From an uncultured Lachnospiraceae bacterium (lineage in GTDB: Bacteria; Bacillota; Clostridia; Lachnospirales; Lachnospiraceae): 64,000 nt of DNA. The position numbers and the translations under genes are program-made. The stretch spans positions 1 to 64,000 of the forward strand of contig CAJUGJ010000009.1 in assembly GCA_910586015.1 (NCBI GenBank), read 5' to 3'. Positions 51,519 to 60,819 of the stretch are shown here, piece by piece (position 1 is the first letter of the stretch; each line of letters opens with the position of its first letter). The notes under the pieces are model-generated. The model saw nothing but the letters and a program-made list of their open reading frames with translations, had not been told where the DNA came from and did no database searches.

Positions 51519-52670
51519 CTATCTCTCATATTCGATTTGGTTTGACACACCTAACACAATTCCCATTTCTGCTAAAAGCACCAACAAAGAAGTACCACCA
51601 TAACTGATAAATGGTAATGGTATTCCTGTGTTTGGAATAGCATTTGTTACTACAGCAATATTAATTAAAACCTGCACTGCAATCTGAGTAAAAACTCCAG
51701 TTGCAATCAAACTTCCAAATAAATCTTGAGCACTAATTGCAATAGAAAAAATTCTCCAAAGTAAAAGAATAAACAACATAATTACGGAAATTGCTCCAAA
51801 AAGCCCTAATTCCTCACATATAATTGAAAATATCATATCATTATGTGCTTCTGGAATAAATCCAAGTTTTTGCATACTCTGTCCAAGTCCCTTTCCAAAA
51901 AGCCCTCCAGAAGCAATAGCATAAAGGCTTTGTAACGTCTGAAATCCTTTTGGGTGTGTTTCTACATTCAGCCAAGCATCAATTCGATCACTGCGGTAAC
52001 TTACACCAAAAATTAAGATTCCTCCAGCAACTGCTGCTAAAATACCAAAGACAATGAAATATCCTTTTTTCCTACTGGCAACAAAACAGATAACAAACAT
52101 AATTGCACAGATAATTAATGCTGTACTAAAATTTTCTACCACAACTAATCCAATCAGTGGAAGAGTATAAAAAACAACTCGTAAAAATCCTTTTACGTTA
52201 TCTAACCTTCTAGGAGCAGCCTGAACCATAAAAGAACAAAAAAGAACAACACATATCTTAGTCACTTCTGATGGCTGAAATCGAATGTCACCAATCTCAA
52301 TCCAGCGTTGGGAACCTCCTGCTTCGCTTCCTGAAAATAAAACAACTGCCTGAAGAGCCAAACAGAGAAAATATAATATATTAATTGGCTTTACACGAAA
52401 CAGTGGAAAATTTTTTATGTAGAAATGGTAATTAATTTTGGATACAAAAAGCATAACTGGAATTCCCATCACTAAAAAAAGTGCCTGCCTTTTTAAATAT
52501 TTCATGGCATCTCCATAGTATTTGGCTGCATTATAAGAGCTGGTACTATAGATCATTACTAATCCAAAGCAGGATAAAAACAAAATTAAAAACAGCAGAC
52601 TATAATCATAATATTTTTTCTTTTTTCGTTTTTTTCCGCTTTCCATCTCTTCTCTAGTCACCAGCTTCAC
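51519..52670 (-). CDS. ftsW: SEDS glycosyltransferase FtsW/SpoVE
   Basis: A 383-residue polytopic protein with about ten membrane helices, the SEDS peptidoglycan polymerase of the divisome. Signature segments are P-S-E-V-T-K-I and, near the C-terminus, P-N-T-G-I-P-L-P-F-I-S-Y-G-G-T-S. It could equally be named SpoVE. It has an N-terminal basic stretch (K-K-R-K-K-K-K). It partners with the two PBPs upstream. Confidence 0.94.
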   Translation of the reverse strand: MKLVTREEMESGKKRKKKKYYDYSLLFLILFLSCFGLVMIYSTSSYNAAKYYGDAMKYLKRQALFLVMGIPVMLFVSKINYHFYIKNFPLFRVKPINILYFLCLALQAVVLFSGSEAGGSQRWIEIGDIRFQPSEVTKICVVLFCSFMVQAAPRRLDNVKGFLRVVFYTLPLIGLVVVENFSTALIICAIMFVICFVASRKKGYFIVFGILAAVAGGILIFGVSYRSDRIDAWLNVETHPKGFQTLQSLYAIASGGLFGKGLGQSMQKLGFIPEAHNDMIFSIICEELGLFGAISVIMLFILLLWRIFSIAISAQDLFGSLIATGVFTQIAVQVLINIAVVTNAIPNTGIPLPFISYGGTSLLVLLAEMGIVLGVSNQIEYER

Positions 52671-52685
52671 CTGCCTTTTTGGTCT

Positions 52686-54044
52686 TTACTTAATGGTATG
52701 AACCAACTCTTTAAAAATTTTCCCACGTTCTTCATAATTTTTAAACATTCCCCAGCTTGCACAACATGGAGATAAAAGTACACAATCTCCTGCCTCTGCG
52801 TGATCTGCACAAAACGCAACTGCTTCCTGCATACTGTCTACAAACACAATGGCTTCAAAACCCATACTTCTTGCTGTCTGTGCAATTTTTTCTTTGGTCT
52901 GCCCCATCAAAACTAAATATTTAACCTTTCCTTCAAAAGAGGCAATCCAATCTTCATATTGTGAGCCTTTATCATATCCTCCTCCAATCAGTAATGTTGG
53001 AGACTGCATTGCCCTTACTGCCTGAATTGACGCATCTGGATTTGTACCTTTGGAATCATTATAATATTTTACACCATCTATTGTTGCAACATATTCAATT
53101 CTATGTTCTACTGCTACAAAAGAAACTAAAGCATGATGAATTAATTCTACAGGTATACCAAATGCCAATCCTACTGCACAGGCTGCCATAACATTTTCAT
53201 AATTATGTTTTCCTAAAATATTTAATTCATGAATATTACAAAGTACTGTTTCTTTCTTTCCATCATTATAAATAATGAGATCACTATCTAAATAAAAACC
53301 TTTTTCTAATTTTCTTGCACTAGAAAACCAAAGCACTCGCCCCAGTGATTTTTCTCCTAATTTTCTTAACACTTCATCCTCATAATTTAATACACATAGA
53401 TCGGAAGAGGTTTGATTTTTCATAATATTGGCTTTTGCTAAAATATAATTTTCCATAGTATGATGACGGTTTAAGTGATCAGGCGTAATATTTAAAATAA
53501 TACTAACATCTGGACGAAAAGATTCGATTGTTTCTAATTGAAAACTACTCATCTCTGCTACAGTAACCGAATTTTCTGTCGTCTGTTTTACTACTTTTGT
53601 ATAGGGAAGTCCAATATTCCCCACAACAAATACTTCTTTAAAAAATGTCTTTAGAATTTCTCCCGCTAATGTTGTGGTTGTTGTTTTACCATTTGTTCCT
53701 GTAATCGCCGCTAATTTTCCATGAGCAAATTGATAAGCTAATTCAATTTCTCCCCAGATTGGAACATTTCGGTTTTGAAATTCTTTTATTTCTTCACAAT
53801 CTGTCGGAACACCTGGACTAAGAATCACACGAGTAATTTTTTCTTTCTGCTCTTTTGTTAATTCCCCAAGTACAATTTCTCCAGAAAAATTTTCTGGAAG
53901 ATTTACACAGATTTCTTCTGGTTTTAATTTTTCATTTGTATCGTATAAAATAATCTCTTTTGTACAGCTAGAAAGCAGACTAGCAGCCGCAATACCACTT
54001 ACTCCTGCTCCAAATACTAAAATGTACTCTTCTTTCCATTCCAT
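52686..54044 (-). CDS. murD: UDP-N-acetylmuramoylalanine-D-glutamate ligase
   Basis: MurD adds D-glutamate to UDP-MurNAc-Ala. It has the N-terminal Rossmann-like G-A-G-V-S-G-I-A-A, the ATP loop T-G-T-N-G-K-T-T-T-T and N-D-S-K-G-T-N-P-D-A. I start at ATG 54044 (M-E-W-K-E-E-Y-I-L-V-F-G, 451 residues); a longer frame to 54110 would overlap the preceding PBP and adds an unlike N-terminus. In other dcw clusters mraY sits before it; here it does not. Confidence 0.95.
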   Translation of the reverse strand: MEWKEEYILVFGAGVSGIAAASLLSSCTKEIILYDTNEKLKPEEICVNLPENFSGEIVLGELTKEQKEKITRVILSPGVPTDCEEIKEFQNRNVPIWGEIELAYQFAHGKLAAITGTNGKTTTTTLAGEILKTFFKEVFVVGNIGLPYTKVVKQTTENSVTVAEMSSFQLETIESFRPDVSIILNITPDHLNRHHTMENYILAKANIMKNQTSSDLCVLNYEDEVLRKLGEKSLGRVLWFSSARKLEKGFYLDSDLIIYNDGKKETVLCNIHELNILGKHNYENVMAACAVGLAFGIPVELIHHALVSFVAVEHRIEYVATIDGVKYYNDSKGTNPDASIQAVRAMQSPTLLIGGGYDKGSQYEDWIASFEGKVKYLVLMGQTKEKIAQTARSMGFEAIVFVDSMQEAVAFCADHAEAGDCVLLSPCCASWGMFKNYEERGKIFKELVHTIK

Positions 54045-54102
54045 AATAATACCTGTATCCTTTCTGTTTCTAAAATAAAACGGATCTTTTAGACAGTATA
54101 GA

Positions 54103-56052
54103 CTATTCAAGATACAAAATCAAGTCGCTGTTTTTGTTCACTATCTCTCCTGATAATGGAAATTGTTCTATCACAGTATCTCCTTCTCCAATATAATAAA
54201 TTTCATCAAAATAATAAGCGGATATGATTTCTTCTGCTTCCTTTTTACTTTTACCTATAAAATCAGGGATTTCAAAATTTCCAATTTCATAAGTAACAAT
54301 CTCTTGTTCCGAATAAGCTGGCTCAATTCCAAGATAAGGAAGAACATTTTCAAGTACTTCTGCAACTACTGGAGCTGCAACTGTTCCTCCATAATAAATT
54401 CCAACAGGTTCATCAATCATCAAAAGTGCAATCACTTTTGGATCTTGTGCGGGTGCAAATCCAAGAAATGAAGAAATATATTTTCCAGAACGTCTTGGAA
54501 GCTTTTCAGAAGTTGCTGTCTTTCCTCCAATTCGAAATCCTGGAAGATATGCCTTTTTTCCGCTTCCGTCAGCGACAACCGCTTCTAATAACATCTTCAT
54601 TGTTTCAGAGGTTTCTTTTGATACTGCCTGAGATTTTGTTTCATAAGTTAGTGTCTTTATTGTTGTACCTTCTGCATTTTTAATCTCGACCCCAAAATGA
54701 GGGGTAACTAATGTTCCACCATTAATAATAGCACTCGCTGTACGTAAAAGTTGAAGTGGTGTAATTTGAAATGATTGCCCAAAAGACATAGTTGCTAATT
54801 CTACTGCCTCAACATTTTCCAATTTGTGCATAATTGAATTGGCTTCTCCTGGAAGATCCACACCTGTCTTTTCTCTAAGCCCAAATGTCTTATAATAGTC
54901 ATACATCCGTTCTGCCCCAACTCTTGCTCCAACTTCCATAAAAACTGGATTACATGAATTTTTAATACCATCTACAAAACTTTCACTTCCATGACCTCCT
55001 GCTTTATGACAGCGAATATTACGATCTTCTACCTTTTTATATCCCGGACAGAAAAATCGATCTGTTAAAGAAACTACCTTTTCTTCTAGTGCTGCTGCCG
55101 CAGTAACTACTTTAAACGTCGATCCGGGTTCATAGGTATCACTGATACATGGATTTCTCCACATTGTATTTAAAATTGTATTTTTTTCTTCTGAAGTTAG
55201 AGTGACATTATCATATTTTTCACGAAGTACTTCATTAAATTCATAGGGAGAATTGAGATTGAATTCTGGAACATTGACCATTGCATAGATCTCACCATTT
55301 TGTGGATTCATAAGAATGATACTAACCCGTTGTGCCTGTTTTTTTTCCATTACTTTTTTTGCGGCTTGCTCTGCATACATCTGCATTGTAACATCTAAGG
55401 AAGTATAAAGACTATTTCCCGGTATAGGTTCTACTCTATTTTCTGCTGCATTATCAATCTCAATTCCGTGTGCTGTAGCAAGTGTTAAAATCTTTCCATT
55501 AATTCCACTTAGATAACTGTCATATTCTACTTCAAGTCCAATGATTCCCTGATTATCACTTCCTGTAAACCCCAAAACTCTGGAAGCTAAATCATCATAT
55601 GGATAATAACGTTTATAATCTTCATCTACCATTACCCCGTCCAGTCCAAGATTTCGGATCTGATCTGCTGTTTCTTTATCTACATTAGACTTAATTCTTT
55701 CAATAGAAGAATATTTCTCTACTCGTTTTCTTACTGTTTCTTCACTTAATTGAAGAATTTCACTTAACGAAGAAATCACAAGTTCTTTATCTTTAATTTG
55801 GTTATGTATTACAGAAATCGTACAAACAGGTTTATTATCTGCAATTACTAAGCCTGTTCGATCATAAATCATTCCACGTTCTGCTTTAATACTTCTCTCT
55901 CGTTCATGTAGATCTTTCGCTCGCTTTGCATATTGTTCAGAATGAAAAATCATAAGATACATTAAACGTACAATTAAGACTAAAATTGCAGCAATAATCA
56001 TAAGGACAACGAAAAAGAGGGTTTTTCTGTGAATTGATTTATGTTTTGTCAT
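54103..56052 (-). CDS. Penicillin-binding protein 2 (SpoVD/FtsI class) with PASTA domain
   Basis: A 649-residue class B transpeptidase. It has an N-terminal anchor (about 9-31), a dimerisation domain, and a transpeptidase domain with S-T-F-K (in E-P-G-S-T-F-K), S-C-N and K-T-A-T-S. The third motif is K-T-A rather than K-T-G. A C-terminal PASTA domain (about 590-649, F-I-G-K-S-K-K-E-A-E-E-I) follows. It is the second of two tandem PBPs and probably acts in division or spore cortex synthesis. Confidence 0.92.
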   Translation of the reverse strand: MTKHKSIHRKTLFFVVLMIIAAILVLIVRLMYLMIFHSEQYAKRAKDLHERERSIKAERGMIYDRTGLVIADNKPVCTISVIHNQIKDKELVISSLSEILQLSEETVRKRVEKYSSIERIKSNVDKETADQIRNLGLDGVMVDEDYKRYYPYDDLASRVLGFTGSDNQGIIGLEVEYDSYLSGINGKILTLATAHGIEIDNAAENRVEPIPGNSLYTSLDVTMQMYAEQAAKKVMEKKQAQRVSIILMNPQNGEIYAMVNVPEFNLNSPYEFNEVLREKYDNVTLTSEEKNTILNTMWRNPCISDTYEPGSTFKVVTAAAALEEKVVSLTDRFFCPGYKKVEDRNIRCHKAGGHGSESFVDGIKNSCNPVFMEVGARVGAERMYDYYKTFGLREKTGVDLPGEANSIMHKLENVEAVELATMSFGQSFQITPLQLLRTASAIINGGTLVTPHFGVEIKNAEGTTIKTLTYETKSQAVSKETSETMKMLLEAVVADGSGKKAYLPGFRIGGKTATSEKLPRRSGKYISSFLGFAPAQDPKVIALLMIDEPVGIYYGGTVAAPVVAEVLENVLPYLGIEPAYSEQEIVTYEIGNFEIPDFIGKSKKEAEEIISAYYFDEIYYIGEGDTVIEQFPLSGEIVNKNSDLILYLE

Positions 56053-56134
56053 AGTGTGCCTATCTTTTTTCTTTCTTGTTTTATCTTATGTAGTTTCTTT
56101 ATACCATATGCCGTTTTTCTAGTTAGGATCTTTT

Positions 56135-58153
56135 TTATGGATTTTGTGCAGAAGATGAAAAATCTTCAGGAAGAGAATCAGGATATGTTTCGTCTTCTTC
56201 TGGTCGATAGATTGGTATTGTATCATCTGTCGAAGTTGGTTCTTGACTATCAGGATTATTTTGATTATCTGGATCATCTAATACCTGTGGAATGTCAACT
56301 TTATAGTCAATTTCTCCTTCTGGATAAATTCCTGCAAATGGAAGAATTTCTGATAAAATTTCACTGGTAAGAGTAGTTGCAAAGCTACTGCTTGCCTGTT
56401 TTTCTTCATCGTGGACTTCATCTATTGCTACCAAGATAACTAGCTGAGGATCATCCGCAGGAACTGAACCTATAAAAGATACCACATACTTTTTAGAGCT
56501 TCTTGGCTGTTTTTGTGCCGTTCCTGTCTTTCCTCCCACTAAATATCCTTCTACTTTTGCTGGTTTTGCGGTTCCCTTTTCTACCGTTAAATACAAAGCA
56601 TCTTTTAAAAATTCACAGGTAGAAGAAGAAACTGTTTCTCTTATTAAAATTGGAGAATTTTCTACTACAGTAGCTCCATTATCATTGATAATTTCTTTTA
56701 CTACATGTGGTTGATAGTAATATCCTCCATTTATTAATGAGCAAAAGGCAGCCGTAAGTTCAATCATAGTGATATTAAATGTCTGTCCAAAACTACTCGA
56801 TAATAATTCTGTAATATTTAATCTTTCTATAGGAAATAAAATTCCCGATGCTTCTCCGGGTAAATCAATTCCTGTTTTTTCCCCAAAGCCAAAACGATCC
56901 TGATAATTACGAAATAAATCTCTTCCTTCTTTTTCTCCAATTGCCATCAATGCAGGATTACAAGATTTCATCAGTGCCTCTGCCAATGTCACATAACCAT
57001 GTCCTGATTTATTATTACAGTGAATTGGCCATCCTCCTACAATTCGAACTCCAGTACATAAAAAAGTATCTGTAGGTTTTACCAGATCTTCTTCTAGTGC
57101 TGCTGCTACTGTAAATGGTTTAAAAGTTGAACCTGGTTCATAAGTATCACTAATACAAAAATTTCTCCACATTTTATTGAGTGCTTTTAGTTGTGTATCC
57201 TCGTCCATTGCTGCAATCTCATCTTCGGTATAATATTCTGTCAAATTATAGGGATCATTGAGATTAAATCCCCGATTGGAGACCATAGAAAGAATTTCTC
57301 CAGAATTAGGGTTCATCACAATTACTCCAATATTTTCTGCACCAACTGTATCTAAAAATTCTATTACTTTTTTTTCAATTTTATTCTGTATATTTACATC
57401 TATAGTAGTAATAAGACTATTCCCATTTTTAGCTTCTTTTACTGTTCGCTTTAAATTTAACTCTGAATCATAATATCCATATATTCTTCCATCTGTACCA
57501 TTTAAAGTACTGTTATAAAATTGTTCCACTCCCCAGCTTCCCACATTTCCCGAATTTGTATATCCAATCAAGTGAGATGCTACTCCATCATAAGGGTAGT
57601 TTCGTATGTATTCTTCTTCAAACCAAACTCCAGCAATTCGATTCGTTCTCGAAGCCTTTTTTTGTTGCTCTGTTCGATCTTCAAACTCTGCCATTTTTTC
57701 ATATGGTTCATGTTTCTTTAAAATTACATATGAACTTTCTGGTTTTTCATCTAATATTTGAGTTAATTGTGCATATTCTAATCCAAATATTTCAGTTAAT
57801 GCTGTCAGTGTCACTTCAATATTGCTTTCTTTTTCAAGAAGTACTTTGGGATCTAAAATCACATTATAGACTTTTTCACTTTGAGCTAATACGACACCAT
57901 TTCGATCCATAATACTGCCACGACGATATGGAATCTTACTACTGACATAGCTTTGTTGTGACAGTACACGTTTTTCATAGCGCTCTCCATTTTGTCTAGT
58001 CATATAGCCCATCACTAAAATTAACCCAAACATAGCTAAACATACTAGAATAAATATAAATACAAAACTCTCCTGCATCTGACGGGTAAACTTTTTAACT
58101 GTCTTTTTTCTTCTTTTTCTTCGAGTTCCTACTTTCTGTCGTTCCATAGGCAA
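56135..58153 (-). CDS. Penicillin-binding protein 2 (FtsI/PBP2B class)
   Basis: A 672-residue class B PBP with a basic N-terminus, one membrane anchor (about 30-52) and a transpeptidase domain with S-T-F-K (E-P-G-S-T-F-K-P-F), S-C-N and K-T-G-T-A. It is likely the divisional PBP paired with FtsW. Its C-terminus is a proline- and aspartate-rich tail instead of PASTA. It starts 3 bp after ftsL. Confidence 0.92.
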   Translation of the reverse strand: MPMERQKVGTRRKRRKKTVKKFTRQMQESFVFIFILVCLAMFGLILVMGYMTRQNGERYEKRVLSQQSYVSSKIPYRRGSIMDRNGVVLAQSEKVYNVILDPKVLLEKESNIEVTLTALTEIFGLEYAQLTQILDEKPESSYVILKKHEPYEKMAEFEDRTEQQKKASRTNRIAGVWFEEEYIRNYPYDGVASHLIGYTNSGNVGSWGVEQFYNSTLNGTDGRIYGYYDSELNLKRTVKEAKNGNSLITTIDVNIQNKIEKKVIEFLDTVGAENIGVIVMNPNSGEILSMVSNRGFNLNDPYNLTEYYTEDEIAAMDEDTQLKALNKMWRNFCISDTYEPGSTFKPFTVAAALEEDLVKPTDTFLCTGVRIVGGWPIHCNNKSGHGYVTLAEALMKSCNPALMAIGEKEGRDLFRNYQDRFGFGEKTGIDLPGEASGILFPIERLNITELLSSSFGQTFNITMIELTAAFCSLINGGYYYQPHVVKEIINDNGATVVENSPILIRETVSSSTCEFLKDALYLTVEKGTAKPAKVEGYLVGGKTGTAQKQPRSSKKYVVSFIGSVPADDPQLVILVAIDEVHDEEKQASSSFATTLTSEILSEILPFAGIYPEGEIDYKVDIPQVLDDPDNQNNPDSQEPTSTDDTIPIYRPEEDETYPDSLPEDFSSSAQNP

Positions 58154-58156
58154 CCT

Positions 58157-58699
58157 CTAGTTTCCAAAAATGCTGTCTAGCACTGACTTTTCTGTAATCT
58201 CTGGAATATCTGAATTTTGCTGCATATAGCTATGATAATCCATAGGATAATTAATAATTTCATTTTTATTTGGAAAGACCATGCCAAGTTCTCCTACTGC
58301 AATTTCATAAATTCGTTCTAAATCTACTTTTGCATTTAACTTTGCTTCTGTTGCGTTATTTTTATCAGTGATATCCTTTAGTTCACTTTCTAAGGATACG
58401 ATTGTCTTATCTGTCTGACGCATATTAGATTGTACATTCAAATATTCCAAACATACAAAAAGTGTAATCCCCATAACAATAGTCAAAAATGCCATCGAAA
58501 CAAAATCGATTCCTCTTCCAACAATCTTTTTATTTACTGGACTATTTTGACGTTGTATCCGTTCTGCCTTTTTTGTTCTTGGCATTGGAAGAGGGCGTTC
58601 TAGTTCTTGATATTCTAGGTCAGGATTTAATTTTCTGACGGAGTTTCCATCAATATATCCAATTCGGCGACTTTGATTTTTCTGTCTTTTAGGCTCCAT
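58157..58699 (-). CDS. ftsL: Cell division protein FtsL-like
   Basis: A 180-residue bitopic protein: a basic cytoplasmic segment of about 60 residues, one membrane helix (about 64-86), then a coiled coil (N-V-Q-S-N-M-R-Q-T-D-K-T-I-V-S-L-E-S-E-L) and a short tail. The layout and position between rsmH and the PBPs identify it as FtsL, although sequence conservation is poor in this family. The cytoplasmic part is longer than in most FtsL proteins. Confidence 0.82.
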   Translation of the reverse strand: MEPKRQKNQSRRIGYIDGNSVRKLNPDLEYQELERPLPMPRTKKAERIQRQNSPVNKKIVGRGIDFVSMAFLTIVMGITLFVCLEYLNVQSNMRQTDKTIVSLESELKDITDKNNATEAKLNAKVDLERIYEIAVGELGMVFPNKNEIINYPMDYHSYMQQNSDIPEITEKSVLDSIFGN

Positions 58700-58725
58700 A
58701 TTCTTTCCCTCCTTTTTATCACATC

Positions 58726-59682
58726 TTAAGTTTTTGGTAGACTTCGATGAAAAATTCGAAGTTTTGCACTTTTAGCTCTTGGATTTTTTAATAACTCATC
58801 TTCACAAGCAACTATCGGTTTTTTTGTTATTTGAACTCCTTTGGGCTTTTTATTACAAACACAGATTGGAAACTGTGGGGGACACGTACAAGGATGTTCA
58901 TTTCTTCGAAAACACTCTTTTACAATTCTATCTTCTAAAGAATGAAATGTAATAATACAAAGACGACCTTCATCTCTTAAAAGATTAATCATATCATCTA
59001 TCGTTTCTTTTAACACTTCTAATTCTTGATTTAGTTCAATTCGGATTGCTTGAAAGGTTCTCTTTGATGGATCGCCTTTTGTCTTACACTTTGCTGGAAT
59101 TGCTGCATCTACTGCCTTTTTTAACTGTGAGGTGGTTTCTATCGATTCCTTTTTTCGCATCTGTACAATATGCTTTGCAATATTTTTTGCAAATTTATCT
59201 TCTCCATAATCTCGTATAATTCGATATAAGTCCATTTCTTCATATGTATTTACAATATCTTTTGCTGTCTTTTGTTGTCTTTGATCCATTCTCATATCAA
59301 GAGGTGCATCCTGTCGGTAAGAAAATCCCCTCTCAGGTGTATCTAATTGATAAGAAGACACTCCTAAATCCAACAAAATTCCATCTACGGTTTCAAATCC
59401 AAGTTCTTTAACAGTTGATATCATATTTTTATAATTATCTCTTTGAATGATTACTTGTTCTGAAAACTTTTGTAATCTCTGACGAGCTGCACCAACAGCG
59501 TCTGCATCTTGATCTATTCCTATATAACGTCCTTGTTTTGATAATTTTTCACATACCGCATAAGCATGTCCACCGCCTCCTAAAGTACCATCTACATAAA
59601 TACCATCTGGCTTTATGTTTAATCCTTCTATCGTTTCCTTTAGTAGTACGGAAGTATGATTAAACTCAAATGTTTGATTCAC
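58726..59682 (-). CDS. rsmH: 16S rRNA (cytosine-1402-N4)-methyltransferase RsmH
   Basis: RsmH (MraW) methylates C1402 of 16S rRNA. The SAM motif D-G-T-L-G-G-G-G-H-A, D-L-G-V-S-S-Y-Q-L-D and T-F-H-S-L-E-D-R are present. I start at GTG 59682 (M-N-Q-T-F-E-F-N-H-T-S-V-L-L, 318 residues) with AAAGGGG 11 nt in front; a TTG at 59706 would add eight residues and lacks a good binding site. It heads the dcw cluster; mraZ is absent. Confidence 0.94.
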   Translation of the reverse strand: MNQTFEFNHTSVLLKETIEGLNIKPDGIYVDGTLGGGGHAYAVCEKLSKQGRYIGIDQDADAVGAARQRLQKFSEQVIIQRDNYKNMISTVKELGFETVDGILLDLGVSSYQLDTPERGFSYRQDAPLDMRMDQRQQKTAKDIVNTYEEMDLYRIIRDYGEDKFAKNIAKHIVQMRKKESIETTSQLKKAVDAAIPAKCKTKGDPSKRTFQAIRIELNQELEVLKETIDDMINLLRDEGRLCIITFHSLEDRIVKECFRRNEHPCTCPPQFPICVCNKKPKGVQITKKPIVACEDELLKNPRAKSAKLRIFHRSLPKT

Positions 59683-59767
59683 GCTATTTAATGCCCCTTT
59701 CTTCAAAACTCTGCCCGTCCTATTTTTATTTTAAATCACACGTAAAAAAAAATCAAGTTGTAAAAAA

Positions 59768-59816
59768 GGTCGTTGCAAAGTGAATTTTAAATACTAACTT
59801 TTGCAACAACCCCCCT
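59768..59816 (-). terminator. Terminator after lgt
   Basis: On the minus strand GGTTGTTGCAAAAGT pairs with ACTTTGCAACGACC (one wobble, one bulge), followed by TTTTTT. It separates lgt from the dcw cluster. Confidence 0.8.
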
Positions 59817-59817
59817 A

Positions 59818-60771
59818 TTACTTTTTTTTTGCTGTCTTTCTCTGCATCGAAAGACGCTTATATAAAATACATCCTCCTGCTCCAACAACTAATAATGCAG
59901 AAAGTGCTTGAGAAACGGCTATTGGAGTTCCCCATAAAAAAAGTTGATCGGTTCTTAGTCCTTCCATCCAAACCCTTCCTAATCCGTAGCCTGCTAAATA
60001 TAAAAATAAAATTTCTCCTTCAAATTTTTTATGTTTTGAATAAAAAATTAATAATATAAGCAAAACCAGATTCCAAAGAGATTCATAAAGAAAGGTAGGA
60101 TGAACCTGAATATAACTGATCCCATCTACTACCTGTATCCTATCTCGAATTTCTATAATTCTGTCATATGCTGCTTGTCTTCCTTGATATCGTTGTGCTA
60201 AAGTTTGAAGAGAACAAGTATAATCAGAACTCACATCTGCTAAACTTATCTGCATGGCAAATAAAGAGTTTGTAAACTTTCCAAATGCCTCTCGATTGAA
60301 AAAATTTCCCCAACGTCCAATTACTTGTCCAATTAAAAGCCCTAACATTCCTGTATCTGCCAGACGAAAAAAAGGACATTTTTTTATTCTACAATATACA
60401 ATTCCTGTCAAAATAGCAGCAATAACTCCTCCATAAATGGCAAGACCTCCTGTCCTTAAATTTAAAATCAACAGAGGGTTATCTTTAAATTCTGACCATG
60501 CAAATACGACATAATACAATCTAGCTCCAATAACAGAAATAATAATAGCATATAGAGCAAAATCAAAATAGAGTTCTGGATCTTGTCCTGTTCTTTTTGC
60601 CTGCCAGACAGCTATAAGAACTCCTAAAATCATTCCTAATGCTATTACTATACCATAAAGTGCAATCTGAAATCCAAAAATTTTAAATCCCTGTGGTACA
60701 TTGTGTAGGGTAATTCCTATGTTTGGAAAACGTATATCTGAATTTACGGATAATAAAACGAATTGATTCAT
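59818..60771 (-). CDS. lgt: Prolipoprotein diacylglyceryl transferase
   Basis: Lgt attaches diacylglycerol to the lipobox cysteine of prolipoproteins. About seven membrane helices; the Lgt signature G-R-W-G-N-F-F-N-R-E-A-F-G is near 153-165. H-P-T-F-L-Y-E-S-L-W-N and G-L-G-R-V-W-M-E are also present. I start at ATG 60771 (317 residues); the longer frame begins at TTG 60798 and adds nine residues. The binding site is weak in either case. Confidence 0.93.
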   Translation of the reverse strand: MNQFVLLSVNSDIRFPNIGITLHNVPQGFKIFGFQIALYGIVIALGMILGVLIAVWQAKRTGQDPELYFDFALYAIIISVIGARLYYVVFAWSEFKDNPLLILNLRTGGLAIYGGVIAAILTGIVYCRIKKCPFFRLADTGMLGLLIGQVIGRWGNFFNREAFGKFTNSLFAMQISLADVSSDYTCSLQTLAQRYQGRQAAYDRIIEIRDRIQVVDGISYIQVHPTFLYESLWNLVLLILLIFYSKHKKFEGEILFLYLAGYGLGRVWMEGLRTDQLFLWGTPIAVSQALSALLVVGAGGCILYKRLSMQRKTAKKK

Positions 60772-60819
60772 TGCCCACTTCTTTCTCTGCAAGAGCAAAA
60801 GACTCTAAGCAGTTAATTT

